This document shows, piece after piece, positions 44,650-57,952 of a stretch of 64,000 nucleotides of DNA. The position numbers were made by a program, and so were the translations under genes. The stretch is from Isoetes taiwanensis. Taxonomy: Eukaryota > Streptophyta > Lycopodiopsida > Isoetales > Isoetaceae. Below the pieces are notes generated by a model. The model made no database searches. It was given only the letters and a program-made list of their open reading frames with translations, and was not told the origin of the DNA. The stretch is taken from the NCBI GenBank assembly GCA_021234155.1, contig JAJEKV010000047.1:11160201-11224200 (forward strand), in the 5' to 3' direction. Each line of letters begins with the position of its first letter. Within the stretch, counting starts at the first letter, position 1.

Positions 44650-46391
44650 ATCTTGGATGTGTGAAATTGGTACACGTAATGGATTTTATGGATGGAATAA
44701 GAAGTTGGTAAATATAATCATGTCTGAAGAGGTATTGGAGTGCCAGGTGTTAAGGGTTTGGGGTTGTTAGCATTAGCCTTGACAATGTAAAATAACAGCA
44801 TGCATTGTGGGTAAATATAATGGAACGGATTGATATTTTTTATAGTTTAGGGTTTTGTCGAAAATTGCAATTGTTAATCAAGACAATTGAGATTGGAGTG
44901 TAGTTGAATAGTCGACGTTAGATGTATTGGAAGTTATGTTTTTTGTGACTTCATAGTAGTCTAGTCTAGTGATAATTGTGAACCCAAGGTGATAGTAATG
45001 CGTGTATGCATGCATAACCGTTGAGCAAACTATTCGGGTGGACGCAAGCGAACATTAACATGATGCTAGTCAAATTTATTCTAGATGGATATTAACCTGC
45101 CACTAAGGCTATTAAAAAAATGAGCTTCAAAACATGGTAAGGAGAAGATAAAGCCTACGCATGGCATTAGTTTAGATGCATGGAATAGCTGAGATAACAG
45201 AATGTAGAGGTTGGAATAGGATGGGGTAGGGTGAAAGGTGGTGCATTGCAAAGGATGAAGGGGAATTGGTTCATGTTCATGCCGAGCATTAGCCATGGAT
45301 ATGAAACAGATAGATGAATAGAAAGGGTTGAGCCAGATGAGATGGGATGAAATGGATGTGGGGCATGTATAAATTGTAGTGCATGTGTGAAATGGGATAC
45401 TTGCACTTTAATTTCAGATCATCATTACTGGTACTTGCAAGAAATATTTGACCACATGTTAAGGATTCTTAGCCTTATCAATAGCCTAAGAATTATGCAT
45501 TTTGCTCTGCCCAAGTGACCAAACACTCGCAGTCTTTTAATCAGCTTCTTTTTCCCTAGTGAGAATCAAGCAAACAAAGACACCATTAGCCTGAAGGATG
45601 GATGCTTGTTGCAAGTGATCCACGAAACCAAAAGCCATAATATTTGCAAAAAAACATCTAATACATATTTTATTTCTAAAACTGCACTTATTTAGAAGAT
45701 CTTCTGTTTATGCCGACGACAATAGATAGATAGATAAATAGATTGTGATTCCTAGCATTTATCTAAGCATTATTCAGTGACTAAATTGTGGTTGGTATTT
45801 CTATAACTTCATTGCAATTATTATGAGGGCAATCCCTAGGTAACATCTTTATGCTTATCATGAACAAACATTCTTCTAACAAAAATAGATGATTCTTGCT
45901 ATCTTCCAAGTCAAAAAAACATTTCACTCTTGTTTTGCCACTGACAAATAAGAGTACTTGAGAACAGGAGCTAGTAGTTTTTCGTTTCCATGATTACTTG
46001 ACAATAGGAGTTTTTAATTCAAGTCACAATGGAATTCTGGCCACGAAAACAAAATGCCATATTGAACAACGTGGTATTTTCAATTAGACCGAATTACGGT
46101 AAATACCTTGCCATGTGGCAATCCCAGATCCGAAATCGGCCTTTTAGAGAACTAACAATGTTTCCTTGCCAGATAGAACCTTCCCGGTGCAATAAAAACA
46201 ATCTGCAATGCTTGCATACGATTTGATGCAAGTAGGAGAAGGAACCAATTAAAGGAGTAGATGAATAGCCAAAATATATAGTTGGACAAAATAAAGAAAT
46301 TCAAAATCTGTAAATACTCATTTACATGTCAAAACCAAAGATAGTTGCTACCAATTGTGAAGAATAATCATAATTTCAACTGTTCAATTTA
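44650..46391. other. Intergenic, no gene recognised
   Basis: AT-rich. Contains a short GATA microsatellite (about 45722-45744). Presumably includes the 3'UTR of the following minus-strand gene at its right end. Confidence 0.4.
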
Positions 46392-48718
46392 TTACGATAA
46401 ACTTGGAGAGCCAGCCTTGATGAAGTCCAGTCCAACAGTTATGCCTTCATAGCAAAGGCATCCATCTAGATTGGGCAGCATGCCATTGTTAATTTGATGT
46501 CCACTTTCCTCAAGCTAGAGATGCTGAAAAAATTCCATATAAATGGCCAGTTCTTTAAGAACACAATCTAATCAGAGAACTCACAATAGAAGAGTCCACT
46601 GATCAGACAAAAGAAAATTCAGTTATGTGCAGTTGGCATGGGAGGATCAATTTCTAGAACTTAATTTAAAGCTTGTGCAGTAATATGGAGGCCAGAGAAT
46701 GCAATTTATGAAAGAATTATGAACAGAAAATTCAAGTTGTTAAGTTGCGTATTACCTAATGGAGAAAATAGGCTGGCCATGTCAATCTTTGAAGCAACAC
46801 CTGTGAAAGCAAATGCTGGATCACAGCTTTCTGGAAAAGAAAATTAGAAGAACTTAATGTAAATCATGCCACAATTTACAACAGAGATCCTATGTACATG
46901 TAGATTCAAAATATTAATTCAACGATGTATTTGTGAGGTGTTGAATCCCAACCCTGCAAATAGTGAATATGCTAACAGCAGTGGGCAAGTGGGCAGGGCC
47001 TTTTGGGGCACATCTTGATTCTAGAATTGGTGGATAACTTAACCCAAACATAGGATATATTTAGCAGTAAAAATTCTACATTCAAAATAAAACCAAGTGA
47101 GTACTTGTAACCAATTTGCTCCCTTGAAATTTGATTTTCTTTTTGTTCTAAATTGCTCTGAAATTCTTCTTTAAAATAGAAAACCATATGCATGACAATA
47201 AATTACAAAAGAATAAAGGATCTACCTAATAAAAGAAGGAGGATCTACCTGCTGTGGCAATTTCAAGCTATGAATCAAAACCAAATTCGGATCATTTTGT
47301 CCTTTCCCCTTGCCTAAAACTTATCAAACCTTGTTAGACCAGAGAAAATATAATGCTATACGATGTGTAGATCCTTTACCACAATCCGCTTGATAGTTCT
47401 ATCCCCTTCTAATTCATAGTTCTATCCCTTTTAATGATCTGCAAGACTTCAAGAAAACACACCTACATGTTACAAAGGAAAGAGGAAAGAAGACCAAAGG
47501 CAGATGTGACAAATAGAAATAAAATCATTCAAATCACATTCTAAACACCAAGTGCAAATCCAGATCTTACTTAGCATTTTCTTTGCAAAACACACAATAC
47601 CATACGTACGTAACATGTTAGATAAGACACCTGCTCTGCCATCTTGTATCTGATGCTTCAATCTTCAAAATAAAATAATCCCTCTACAACATCAGAGCAA
47701 GTATGATGCTCTTTCAGACTCATTTAATAATAAGAAGCCTACAACATAAGGTCGGAACCATGAATACCAGCCTAATGTCCAGGTCAATAATGTCCAGCTA
47801 CTTGCTCCAGCCTTGTGTCCCAACATGCTGGAATTGCCTGAGCCCAGCTCCTGCTCACAATTGAACTATTGGATTTTTTTGCAAAGCAGAATCATGTAAT
47901 TCAGGAATCAAATTTGCAGACGTTTATTAAAAAAGCTGAATGCTTTAGAGCAAAGTATGGCACTTCTTTTAAGTCCTTACAAAATTTACACGCAATCATC
48001 AAGCTCAAAGCTCAAATCTGGAACAGAGTGCTCAATAGAAGAAATGAAGCACATAGATGCATGTGGGAGACTTCAGGGATCAATTGGGTTGGATCTTGCA
48101 ACTTGCAGCATTAATTGATGCTCCAACACCTACATTTGGTTCAGTTTTTGTTATATTAATCTCCCAACCAAGATCTGTGAACAGAATCACACAAACAACA
48201 TTGTATGTGGTTCAGCGGAACTGGGACTAAAGATTTCTAAGTTAGGAAGTAAAAAACTGGACTGTACCCATATTCTTGGCACATAATGCAAAGGGCAAAC
48301 AACAAAAAGAAAAGGCACCTCTTCCGAGTTGTCTTCCTCATAAAGGGCTTCCATTTCCTGCAAGAGAACATTAGCTAGAACTAATGCAGAAGAATACCTT
48401 AAGCTCTGAACAAACCTCATCTTTAAAAGGGCCATCGCTTTCTTCAAACTTTTGAGGTGACCTCTTGATCTTCCCTTTTTTTGCTTTGAACCTGCTCAAG
48501 ATTATTAGAAAGTTAAATGCATCTGAAAGAAGTCTGAGGTAAGAACAAAACAAAAATATGCCCACAGTATGTACCTGTTTTTGTGGTGAAATTTGCTTGT
48601 GTTTCTTAGATTTCTTGGACAAATGAACAGCTCGAGCAACACTTCCGGAGCACCCTTAAGACTACAGATGTTCAATGGCAAGTTATGGCACTGCATGCTG
48701 CGGTGCCATGAATTTTTT
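46392..48718 (-). CDS. Multi-exon gene of unknown function (partial model)
   Basis: Minus-strand exons with matching splice sites and phases. Exon a, about 48696-48575, ends ..TSKFHHKN plus two bases at AACAG|GTACAT. Exon b, 48491-48398 (94 nt): FKAKKGKIKRSPQKFEESDG then PFKDEVCSELK. Exon c, 48357-48319 (39 nt): EMEALYEEDNSEE. Some middle exons are unresolved; a candidate lies near 47980-48070 (ISSIEHSVPDLSFELDDC). Then exon x, 46830-46756 (75 nt): SCDPAFAFTGVASKIDMASL then FSPL; a 14-nt exon 46598-46585 giving VDSSI; and the last exon 46514-46392: LEESGHQINNGMLPNLDGCL then CYEGITVGLDFIKAGSPSLS and TAA. Composition (basic, then acidic) suggests a nuclear protein, but I do not recognise it. 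The N-terminus and middle are not fixed. Absence of disruptions argues for a live gene. Confidence 0.6.
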
Positions 48719-49392
48719 TATCACTACTTCCACTATCTAAAAGTAGGAAAAGGGGGCATTAACAATGAATCATTACCAGAGAATGCTAGAAGGGACGAAT
48801 ACAGCATCTTGGGTGTAGAACTAATTGCTCCAAGCTCCACCGACCTGCCATACAATTACACTTTAGGTTTACCGAGTCTTAGAGAAGGAAATATGCAAAA
48901 AACTCCAAGCTCCCTACGATTTGCCTGTCCGCGAAATCCCACTGCAGATTTAAAATTTCTAGAAAACTGTATTAAAATGTCAGTTTCCATCATGTGTCCT
49001 TTTCTTACCACAGCTAGTTTCCCAAAATGCAAAGAAAGAATTCCTTGAAAAGATTGTACCTGTTTCGGCAATTCCTCTGCAATGCAAAAGCTTCAATTCA
49101 TGCACAATGAAGAGGTCATGCCCATATCTGCTCAGCAAGGTTTCTCACTCCAAGAATATCAGGCTCTGATTAGCGGCCTCTGCTTAAAATCCACACATTC
49201 CTCTTGCATAAACAATTAAAATCGTGGCTCCCTATAAAATCTCTTCTAAAGCCAAAGCTACGAATCCTGGAACGCTCAAATCCTGAAGCACGGAAGCCAG
49301 TGAAAACCTCGAGCTTCAGAAATTCGAATACGAATGCAGGCTTAGCATTGAAAGAATTCAAAATTTGCAGTTGCGTCCCGCAGGGGAGAAGG

Positions 49393-49424
49393 GAACGCCG
49401 CATGCGTCTGCACATGCGGCGTTC
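49393..49424. repeat. Perfect 12-bp stem hairpin GAACGCCGCATG
   Basis: GAACGCCGCATG (49393-49404) and CATGCGGCGTTC (49413-49424) around an 8-base loop. Lies upstream of the minus-strand gene. Confidence 0.85.
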
Positions 49425-49439
49425 CGGCACATTCCCTTT

Positions 49440-50985
49440 TTAATAAAGAAGATTTGCACCAAAGAAAAAAAAAAAGCCAATGGTACAATTTCAATGGCTA
49501 TGTCGACAGACAGAAGCAAGGCACATTGTGCAGGATCACGGCCATGGCTAAGAGGCGAGTTCAAAAAAAGAAAAAAGAAAACGAAAACTGAAAATTATTC
49601 AAATAGGAGTCTTTGCTAGCAATTGTTCACAAATAGTCACTTGCTGAAGAAAACTACCGACTCATGCATGTAGAGAAAAACCCAACTTTTCTATGATCAA
49701 ATTCGTCCAGGTTCCAGGATCCATTGTAGTATGACTACTGTGGAAATGAACAATACTTGGCGTGAATAGAGCATGAAGCTCTAGCTGACATCACTCAGGA
49801 TAACGACCAAGAAACAGGATCGGACTGCCATGGACCAAAAAGCAGGTCGAAATCCTGCTCTGAAGGTCTTGGAGGATTTGAAGATCTGGCTTGCTAGGGC
49901 CGGGAAAAAAAAAGATTGAAGCCCACAACACTGTAAATATAGGATTTGAACCCATAAACACCCAAACTTTCCTCCTCCTCAATCCTTCACTCCAGCTTCT
50001 TGCATAAGAGAAACAGAGGAACACCAAAACTCCGGCACAAGGAAAATAAAAGAAAGACCTTTTGAATCGGCAAATCTAACTGATGATGTTCTCGTACCAC
50101 TGCGCCCAGGTCTTAACTACGCCCAAGAAAATAGATTAAAGCCAAAAAAAAAAACAAGTTGCTGATGCAACAGAGGGTTGCCCTCCAAATTGTGAATGTT
50201 CTATCATATGTGTCAAGTGTATTATTTGGCAAACAGAAAGTCATTGCAAAGAAAATAAAAAGTAATCATAGTTTTGAATTTGACAGGACAAAAACTGAAT
50301 TCGTGAAGCATTCGATTTTGGGTTTAGAAGACCAGAACTATGATAAATTTGTGGAGCCAGATCCGGATTCCGCCTTGGATTGGAGAGTGCGAATTCGTCG
50401 TGGCGATTGATTTTTCAAGGTTAAAGTGATATGGTCTATGGGGTATGGGATAAAGCCTTGGAAAGGTTGGGGCCCATTGGATAACGATTTCCTTGAAGGA
50501 TCCGCCCTTTTGGTGTGTTGGTTATCACTAGAGGTGCTAGTGTGTATCATAATACTGACAGGTTGAAGTTGTGCAGAAGCGAGCTATTGCAGAGGTAACT
50601 ATAGGGAACTCCGATCTGGTGATAGTGGGATAGGTTAACATATCAGCATTGCAGATTGGGCATATTTGAAGGAGGAGGGCAAACATACTGCAGAAAACTT
50701 TGAATGCTTGCTCAAACTTTTGCAGAGAAAAGTTCTCGGTTGCTCAGGATTTTCTAACCTGAAGATATTGATTGAAGTGCAGCGATTGGATTTGTCTTCT
50801 GCAGAGTAGGATAGTGAAAGAAATAGTAGAAGGATTTTGCGAATGATTTTGTGGCTTACCACTTTGCGCCCTCTAGATTTAACGATGGATGCTTCAACCT
50901 GAAAGCAACCAAACGTATTCGGTCTCCAAGTTCCTTCGGATGTTCCATCCAGCCTGTTTCGGCAAGAAACTCCGAATTCAAGATC
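49440..50985. other. Intergenic, no gene recognised
   Basis: Read on both strands. Likely holds the upstream exons or promoter of the minus-strand gene, but no exon could be joined. A plus frame at 50159-50410 has no known motif. Confidence 0.35.
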
Positions 50986-51011
50986 TTTTTTTTTTTTTTT
51001 TTTTTTTTTTT
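50986..51011. repeat. T26 homopolymer
   Basis: Uninterrupted T run; possibly a minus-strand retroposon tail. Confidence 0.8.
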
Positions 51012-51102
51012 GCTACTACCTCTCGCCCTCCATTCGGAATATTCTGCTCTTATTCCTTTCAACACTTGCATCTACGCCATTCAAACTATATATTCAGGGC
51101 AT

Positions 51103-51650
51103 TGTGACGTCCCCTACTTCCTCTACGATGCACACATCGTATCAGAAGGCGGAGCATTCCCCCTGTTAGCCAAACTGGCAGGGGCCATCCACCTGACACC
51201 ACTCCCTGTGGAATGAGCCAGCAAGGGAAGAGTGGATGTGTCATTCACCCGTCTCCCTTTGGGTCGACCTAGCTGCGGAAGCGTGAATAAACATGAGCAC
51301 ATAATAACAATACATCAATACAATCACCTCGAAGGGTGAACACATCATAATCATCACATATACAACAAGAACGACATGAACAATAACAACAAGGGGGAAT
51401 CCTACCCAGGGCTTAGAGTCAAGGGGGTTTGACTGATGGCTTGGGCCTCCAGAAGTCATTGCAGACAGAATTCATGGGAAATGGATTTGGCTGGCATAGG
51501 AACATGGCTGAGGGTAGTCCACTCCATCCGCCCCTCCCGTGCACACTTTGCAGAGTAGGTTGAAAAGTATTGGGACCTGACCGTAGCCTACCGGGTGCAT
51601 AGCCAAGGGGGCTACTACTACTGGGTTGCATCTCCCCAGTCCCGATGAGG
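51103..51650 (-). mobile_element. LTR-like repeat, diverged relative of 57953-58860
   Basis: Begins TGTGACGTCCCC on the plus strand. Shares in order with the copy at 57953: the phrase around gggggaatcctacccagggc, aagggggtttgactgatggc, gggcctccagaagt, tggctggcatagga, and cccgtgcacactttgcagag. No element body was found next to it, so it may be a solo or very old LTR. Right edge uncertain. Confidence 0.55.
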
Positions 51651-51949
51651 CAGGAGGAGAGTCACCTCCCCTCTAGAGGCATCCATGCCCATCACATGCG
51701 GCTAGAGGGCCAGTGCCCGTATTCGACTTGAACCCAATGGAGAGTGACGCATCACTCCACGGGTGTCGAGCTCATGCCTTGCCCACACTCAGTGACAAGC
51801 AGAAAGGGTTCGGTGTCATATGTAATGCAAGGAAAAGGGACACGAGATTGAGTGCGAGAATCGAGAGCCTGAGACAAAGGCAGATCCAAACAACTAACAC
51901 CACCATAAGAGGAGATGAAAGAAATGCTCTAGTAACCCACAAATGAGCA

Positions 51950-54000
51950 AAGAGCCAAGAGCGAGCGATCTACACATTGAGCTTAACAGTTTTAAAACCT
52001 CCATGGTCAATCTACACGCCCACAAACCAACTCGTTCAAAGGTCCTTCAAGATGCAGCAATCCTAAGGGCATGAAATTTGATTATGCCTCTCATGTGCCA
52101 ACCAATTGTTGCAAAGATGACACTATATTGTCCTGAGCTAACAAGTAAATACGCGCTACGAAATTCAAATGGGAACACCGAAACTCATAAATTCAAGAAG
52201 AGAACAACCTTATCCTTCAAATAATGCAAATCTAACGCATGAAAACACCACAATAAAACTTAAGAAGTTTGCAAAGGTAAGCAACCAAACTCATACAAAG
52301 GACAATCCTTACATGTGTGACTAAAGGAAAATGCAATTAGTCGACAAAGGTCCAGGAACCACGAAGCTCGTACCCTGAAAACATGTGATAGAAAACATGC
52401 ATAGAAGGAGAAAAAACTAAAACCCAATGTGATGAAACTCTGACCTAGAAAAAGGCGACTTGGGAATGGATTCAAGCATCTATTCCCTAAAACGGAAGGG
52501 AGTACACAAAATAGACCATGACCTATGCACAGTTAGTGAAAACGTCAGTGAAAATAAAAGCTCTAAAACTTCAAAAATATTTCAAATTAAACACCATAAG
52601 CTCCAATAAACCAACTCGTACAAGGGTCCTTCCAAAGTCACAATGCTAACATCTAATCTGAAGGCATACAATTAACTCTATAGACCAATCAACTCTTATA
52701 AAGAGAGAAACTGGATGCCATTAAACTCTACAGAGGGGTAACTAAGCATAGCCTGCGAGAAAGTTAAGGGTTCAAGGGCCAGGAGATTAAGAGCAAGAGA
52801 CCAAAAGATGACGCATAAAGACTTTAAGAGCACAAAACTACACGCAACAAGCCCACCGAAATACGGCAACAAAGCTCCAAACTTTGCAGGTCCTAAGACA
52901 AACAACTTCAGAACAACATAGCACCAAAGTAGAAACTAGTTCATTGTAACTCAAAGCATACTCAAAACAACAAGCAGATCAAAATCTACAACGTTGGAAA
53001 TATACGACCCTGAGGAGGAAGTTTGAGAAGGCAAACCAAAATAAAATGTTGAAATCGAAAGCTTAAACAAGCACACTTGCTAAAACACCCCCTCACTTTA
53101 AGCATCTAAAGCCCCATCAATTTATGCACAATCTAAAGCACACAAAAACTGGTAAACTAAAGGGGAGAACAAGCTCCAACAAACCCACTCCTACGAAGGT
53201 CCTTTAATGCGAGCTTAATAACATTGAATCTAAAGGCACTGAAAGATGAACCCGCTTGCTATTAAGTGTGACATAAATTGAAAGGTGAAAGGTTTCATTG
53301 GAAAAATGACTTAATTGAACAAGCACCTCATGCCTAGAAACTGGAACTCACTACGGGCCACACCTTTAGACTAAGCGAATGGTTAGCCACAAACCGCAAT
53401 CTAAGGAAAGCAACAAGAGAGCAAAGTTCCATGTTTGGCAAGAATCATAAAATTCTGAAATACTGTCCAACATCAACAATACCATCTAGACAAGAAATTC
53501 CCTCAAGGTTGACCAGTTGTGGACCACTTGCGTGCCGCAAAACACAACAGTATTATGTAATCACAAGGGAATTCTAAGACTAAATTAACTACTAGGCACA
53601 AGGCTTATGATTGAGATTCTATAAGGGCCATTAGATCATGAAACGCGTCAATGCAACAATGCAAAAGCTGACGTTAAATTAGACTACATCTCAACCAACA
53701 CCCATTCCCCAAGAAAATACCATCTAAGCATAAGTCCTGCAACCAAACCGAAAACTATTGCGAAGGTTTTATCGGTGGAGTGACGTATGCTAGAATTATA
53801 TTGGCAAGGACAAGTCAACAAAGACGCAAGTAAAAAATGATCTAAAACTCCAAACTAGATAGGCAAATCAAGTAGGTTACACAAAAGCAAAAAGTTGGAA
53901 TGATCTAAAGACTAACATTATCAATATTCCTTAAAACAAGTTCAAAGGTCAAGGACGATTTCTCAAAATGAAGAGTATATGGGTAAAAAAGCCTACAGGT
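51950..54000. repeat. Weak tandem repeats of about 580 bp
   Basis: Similar blocks start near 52027 (accaactcgttcaaaggtcc), 52612 (accaactcgtacaagggtcc) and 53182 (acccactcctacgaaggtcc), each preceded by gctccaa- or cacaa-type words and followed by related but diverged sequence. Spacings are about 585 and 570 bp. No coding potential. Confidence 0.45.
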
Positions 54001-57000
54001 GAAGCTTGACAGTGCATATAAAAGATGCGCGATGTGATTTGTGAAAGAGCAGAAAAAAGATGTGGCAGAAGTTACATAACTCTAATGAACAAGTATGGTT
54101 CAAGACACTAGGATTGCTAGCAATATGCAAGGGCAAAAAATAAGTTCTCCAGCTCATAAAAAAGTATCGAGGATTCAATCCGATAAGCCTCAAGAGAACT
54201 TATAAAGTCAAAATACCTCGGATTTGTAAAGTCACCAATCCAACTAAAAAGTAAAAATACTTTGAATCAAGAAGCTTCTCCTCCAACGAAATGTAGCGGG
54301 ACTTATTGCACGCCTTGGTTCCAGTTCCAAATAATTAATGAAATTCCAAATGATTGTTGGCGCCTACAAGACCCTGCACTTGGCATTCCACAACAATAGG
54401 ACAACAGCAATAGGACCTCGATGCATGCCCAACGATGCTAAACTGATCCAGCTTAGTCACAAAGATATTCCTCTGAACATCCTTGCATGAAATCTGTGCT
54501 CAAATGCTCATCTTTGGTCTTGATGAACTCTTGCATGTTGCACTGGAAAAAATGAGAAAGCAAAGGGAACTGGAAGATTGCAGTTAGAAACACAAGGATG
54601 CTGCACCAGAATGCAAAAAACTACTCCATGCAAAATGAATTGAAGGCAACACGCAGAACAGAAACATGACTAAAAACTGCAATTAGCTTATATAGCTCGG
54701 ATCTCAACAAAATTAGTTCATATCAAATTACATAAGTATAAATGTCAACCCAACCAAATAGATAAGGTCCACCACTATTCTACTTCCAGCCAGAATTTAG
54801 ATTAGAAAGCAATGGGCAAAATAGACTAGAACAAATAATGTTAAAGGCTGTAGACAAGCAAGACCACATTCCCTCTTCCTGAGAAAGAGCAACATACTTG
54901 GTTTACCTTACCTTATCTCGCTTACATAACGTCCTCTAAATATCTCCTTAGGCTTCTGCTTTTGCCAGCGATGTCGTACTGCTTTAACAATGCAGCAAAC
55001 CAGTTCAGGCAAATGACCAAATTCATAACCTGTCGTGAGCCACTAATCTATCTGCAGTAAGCAACATTTCTCTACACTTCAATAATGCATTGATAAAGAC
55101 CTATAGAGAGGTGCATACCAAGGCATAAGGTAGATGGGAATATGTTGCCTAAATCTACAGCTAAAGTGGTCTGATAGATTAAAGAATTAACTACAGTAAT
55201 TTCAACAAGCAAGGTTATATCTATTAAATATAATGGGAATCTAACAAAAATGAGAGGAGGAATTGGAAGTGTAAGAACAGATGACGAAAATCAAGAACAG
55301 AACTACAGGGATAACACTTAGCTTCGTTTGAACACATCTCTTGCAACTTAAAAGGCGATCTCATCAACCGACCACATACCGACAGCTGCAACTTAGTATC
55401 TTGAGCATTGGAGTATATAAACAGCAAATACCTTAGTGAGGTTGTAGCACTGCTGACACAGAAAGCTATGGATGTCACAAGTTGAGAAAAATCAATGCGG
55501 CTGGCATCCACAGTGAAGGCTGGCATCCACAGTGAAATCGTGGATCCAGAAAGATTTCAGGCAAGGATATCATGGCAGGTGCAACACACATAAGCTATAC
55601 TAATGGCAGCCGACATGAACTAGGTTCAAAGCTGGCTTATGAAAGCATAGAAAACAGAGGAAAAAACAAATCGAAGTTATCACCTGAGTAGATCGTGGAG
55701 TCCAGAAAGCTGCAAATCAGATATGTTGAAGACGTGAAGCGACAAAGGAAGTCTAGAACATTGTGAGCAATCCAAACCCAGCCTTTGCTTGAAGCATGTG
55801 CCTTCGACACTCTTAAAACGGCTTGGATTCAAAACTCTTCAAGAAAAGGACTTGCAACATGGCAAGAACGAATAGCATGTAGCTTGGATTCGAACCTGTA
55901 GCTGCAACTCAGAAGCACAACAATCAAGGCAAATCAGAAGGCAGATCGGCTTCCATGCATCCTTCTGGATTTTCAAAAATAGGAAGCGACATGGAGTAAC
56001 CAACCAAGAGTACACCAAATATGAAGAAAACTAAGCCTGTAATCGCAAACCCTGAATCCGAGAATTGTAAGTTGCACTAGCTCCTCAAAAATGAACTGGC
56101 TTTTGGATTCATCCTGTAACTTGAAAGAACTCCCGGTATGAGTGCCTAAAAATAAATAAGCAAAGAAAATAATGGAGCTTTTAATGGCCAGAAAAATAAA
56201 ATAACGATCGATAGCTAGGCACAAAATAGACTAAAAGGGGGCACAGACATGATAAGCAAAGCCAGAACTATCACCGCTTCCGATAGATTGGAAAGCAAAG
56301 GAACAAGGAGAAAACCTACAAATAACATAACAAAGCAGCCAGATGATTTGATGCTCAGAATAGAAGCATGTAAAGAAAGGTATGAAGATGAGCCAACGCC
56401 AAATCACAAAAATTTAGTGCACCGACCGGGCATGCGACTACAAAGGGGGAGGCTCAAAGACGGCTGATGAAAATGAGAGGAATGCAACAAGGCTATAAAT
56501 ACTCCAAGGGGGACTCTCTCAACTAGCCTCAAGAAGCGGATTTATCTGCTAATCTCAAAACACAGATAAATCGCACTTATTGTCACTTTTTAAAGTTATG
56601 CTGAAGTCAGCGTCAGATGTCGTTAACAATAATATTTATTTAAAAAATAATAATTTTTGTAAATATAAAAATATACACGACAAGACATTATGTACAGAAA
56701 ATTAAGATTCCCATGTTCACATCCGAAGATATATACAATAAAATATTTTACAAGGTGGTTTGGAAAAATTGTCAAACTAAATGGGGTAAGGCACCCTATT
56801 CCCGGAGGCGAAGCACTTAACAAGCTCAGTCAAGAGGCACTCGAAGCATTTCAGGGTTCCTGGCGAGCTGATCACCAAGCTCGGCAAGGATCTGATTCAC
56901 GTCGAGGTTGGAGTAGCTAATGGCATGCCGAGAACAGGCCATGGTCACGCATACAAGACAAGGTGTGGGAATAGGGCGCTGGTACGACGGCGGTGGTCAA

Positions 57001-57590
57001 TAATCAAAGCTATGGCGAGGCGGGCTCCCTTCCGGGGGGTATTGCGGACAGGCGAGGCGGCAGGCGGAAGAAGGGAAGAAAACAAAATAATAACGATCAC
57101 TTTTTAAGTTTTAAATTTCATTTTTTTTTTCCTTTTTTGTTTTAAAACAAAATTTATGTGGCAGAAAAATATGTGTCATTTTTATACATGCTTTTTATAC
57201 GGGGGCGTGATGGTGGATTTTGGCGTTTTTTTGAATTCTAAAGCGGTATTTCCTTGATCACGCCCCTCTGGCCTAGGGCCTATTTGATGCCATTTTGGCA
57301 CCACCCACATATGCCTCTTGGTCAATTCGACTGTCCCTGACGCGTTGATGCAAGAATCGCTTCCATCTGAGTTACCTAGAGAAAGTTATGACTCTTGGGA
57401 ACAAGGGACCTCATTCTCCCGATACTCAGCAGACTTAACCCTAAAAACTCACAATTTACTCCCTAACTAGCTTATTTCTGAGGTTGGGCTCATACATTCA
57501 AGAGATCATGGATCGCCGAGATCAGCTCGACCCTCGGGCACTTACCTGATACGTGTACATATTTTTATCTATATTTATATTTGTTTTTGT
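54000..57590. other. Intergenic or old element interior, no gene recognised
   Basis: Read on both strands. Mostly A-rich on the plus strand, with no recognisable domain. A short duplication (gctggcatccacagtgaa, twice at about 55500-55535) is present. It may be the interior of a large non-coding LTR element whose 5' LTR lies at 57953 on the minus strand. Confidence 0.35.
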
Positions 57591-57599
57591 ATTTGTATA

Positions 57600-57825
57600 G
57601 TTTGACAGCAAGCCTAGTCCTGTCACGGCTTTTTCCCCAAACAACCGTTAGAGCTGCTATCCAGAGTAAAATCGATCAGTTGAAACGCTTTTAGGGCGGG
57701 GAGGGGGTTTTTTAACCCAGACAGTAATATGCTTGCTGCGCCTTTTCTTGGGTCCCATAGGCCAATTGGTCTCGTGGACGATAAAAATTCTATTCTATTT
57801 TATTCTATTCTCATAACTAGGCAAC
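57600..57825 (+). mobile_element. LINE 3' end with TTCTA tail
   Basis: gcttgctgcgccttttcttg, then gggtcccataggccaattgg, then a tail of TTCTATTCTATTTTATTCTA. Matches the 3' end of the LINE at 22319-22643. The 5' limit of this truncated copy is unclear. Confidence 0.75.
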
Positions 57826-57939
57826 CACTCGTGCTAACTATGGCATTGGGGTAATTATCCTAAATTAAAGTCCCCTACAACTAACTAATCTAACGAGTTA
57901 GAATATGGCAAGTGCAATGATTTGGTCAACCAAAATCAT

Positions 57940-57951
57940 GCTCTGATAGCA
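57940..57951 (-). other. Primer-binding-site-like sequence next to LTR end
   Basis: The minus strand reads TGCTATCAGAGC immediately after the LTR terminus at 57953, one base different from the common initiator-Met PBS TGGTATCAGAGC. This orients the adjacent repeat as a minus-strand 5' LTR. Confidence 0.55.
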
Positions 57952-57952
57952 C

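Noticed and set aside
48593-49048. 151-codon plus-strand frame
   Set aside because: Antisense to the exons of the minus-strand gene, which have consistent splice sites and phases.
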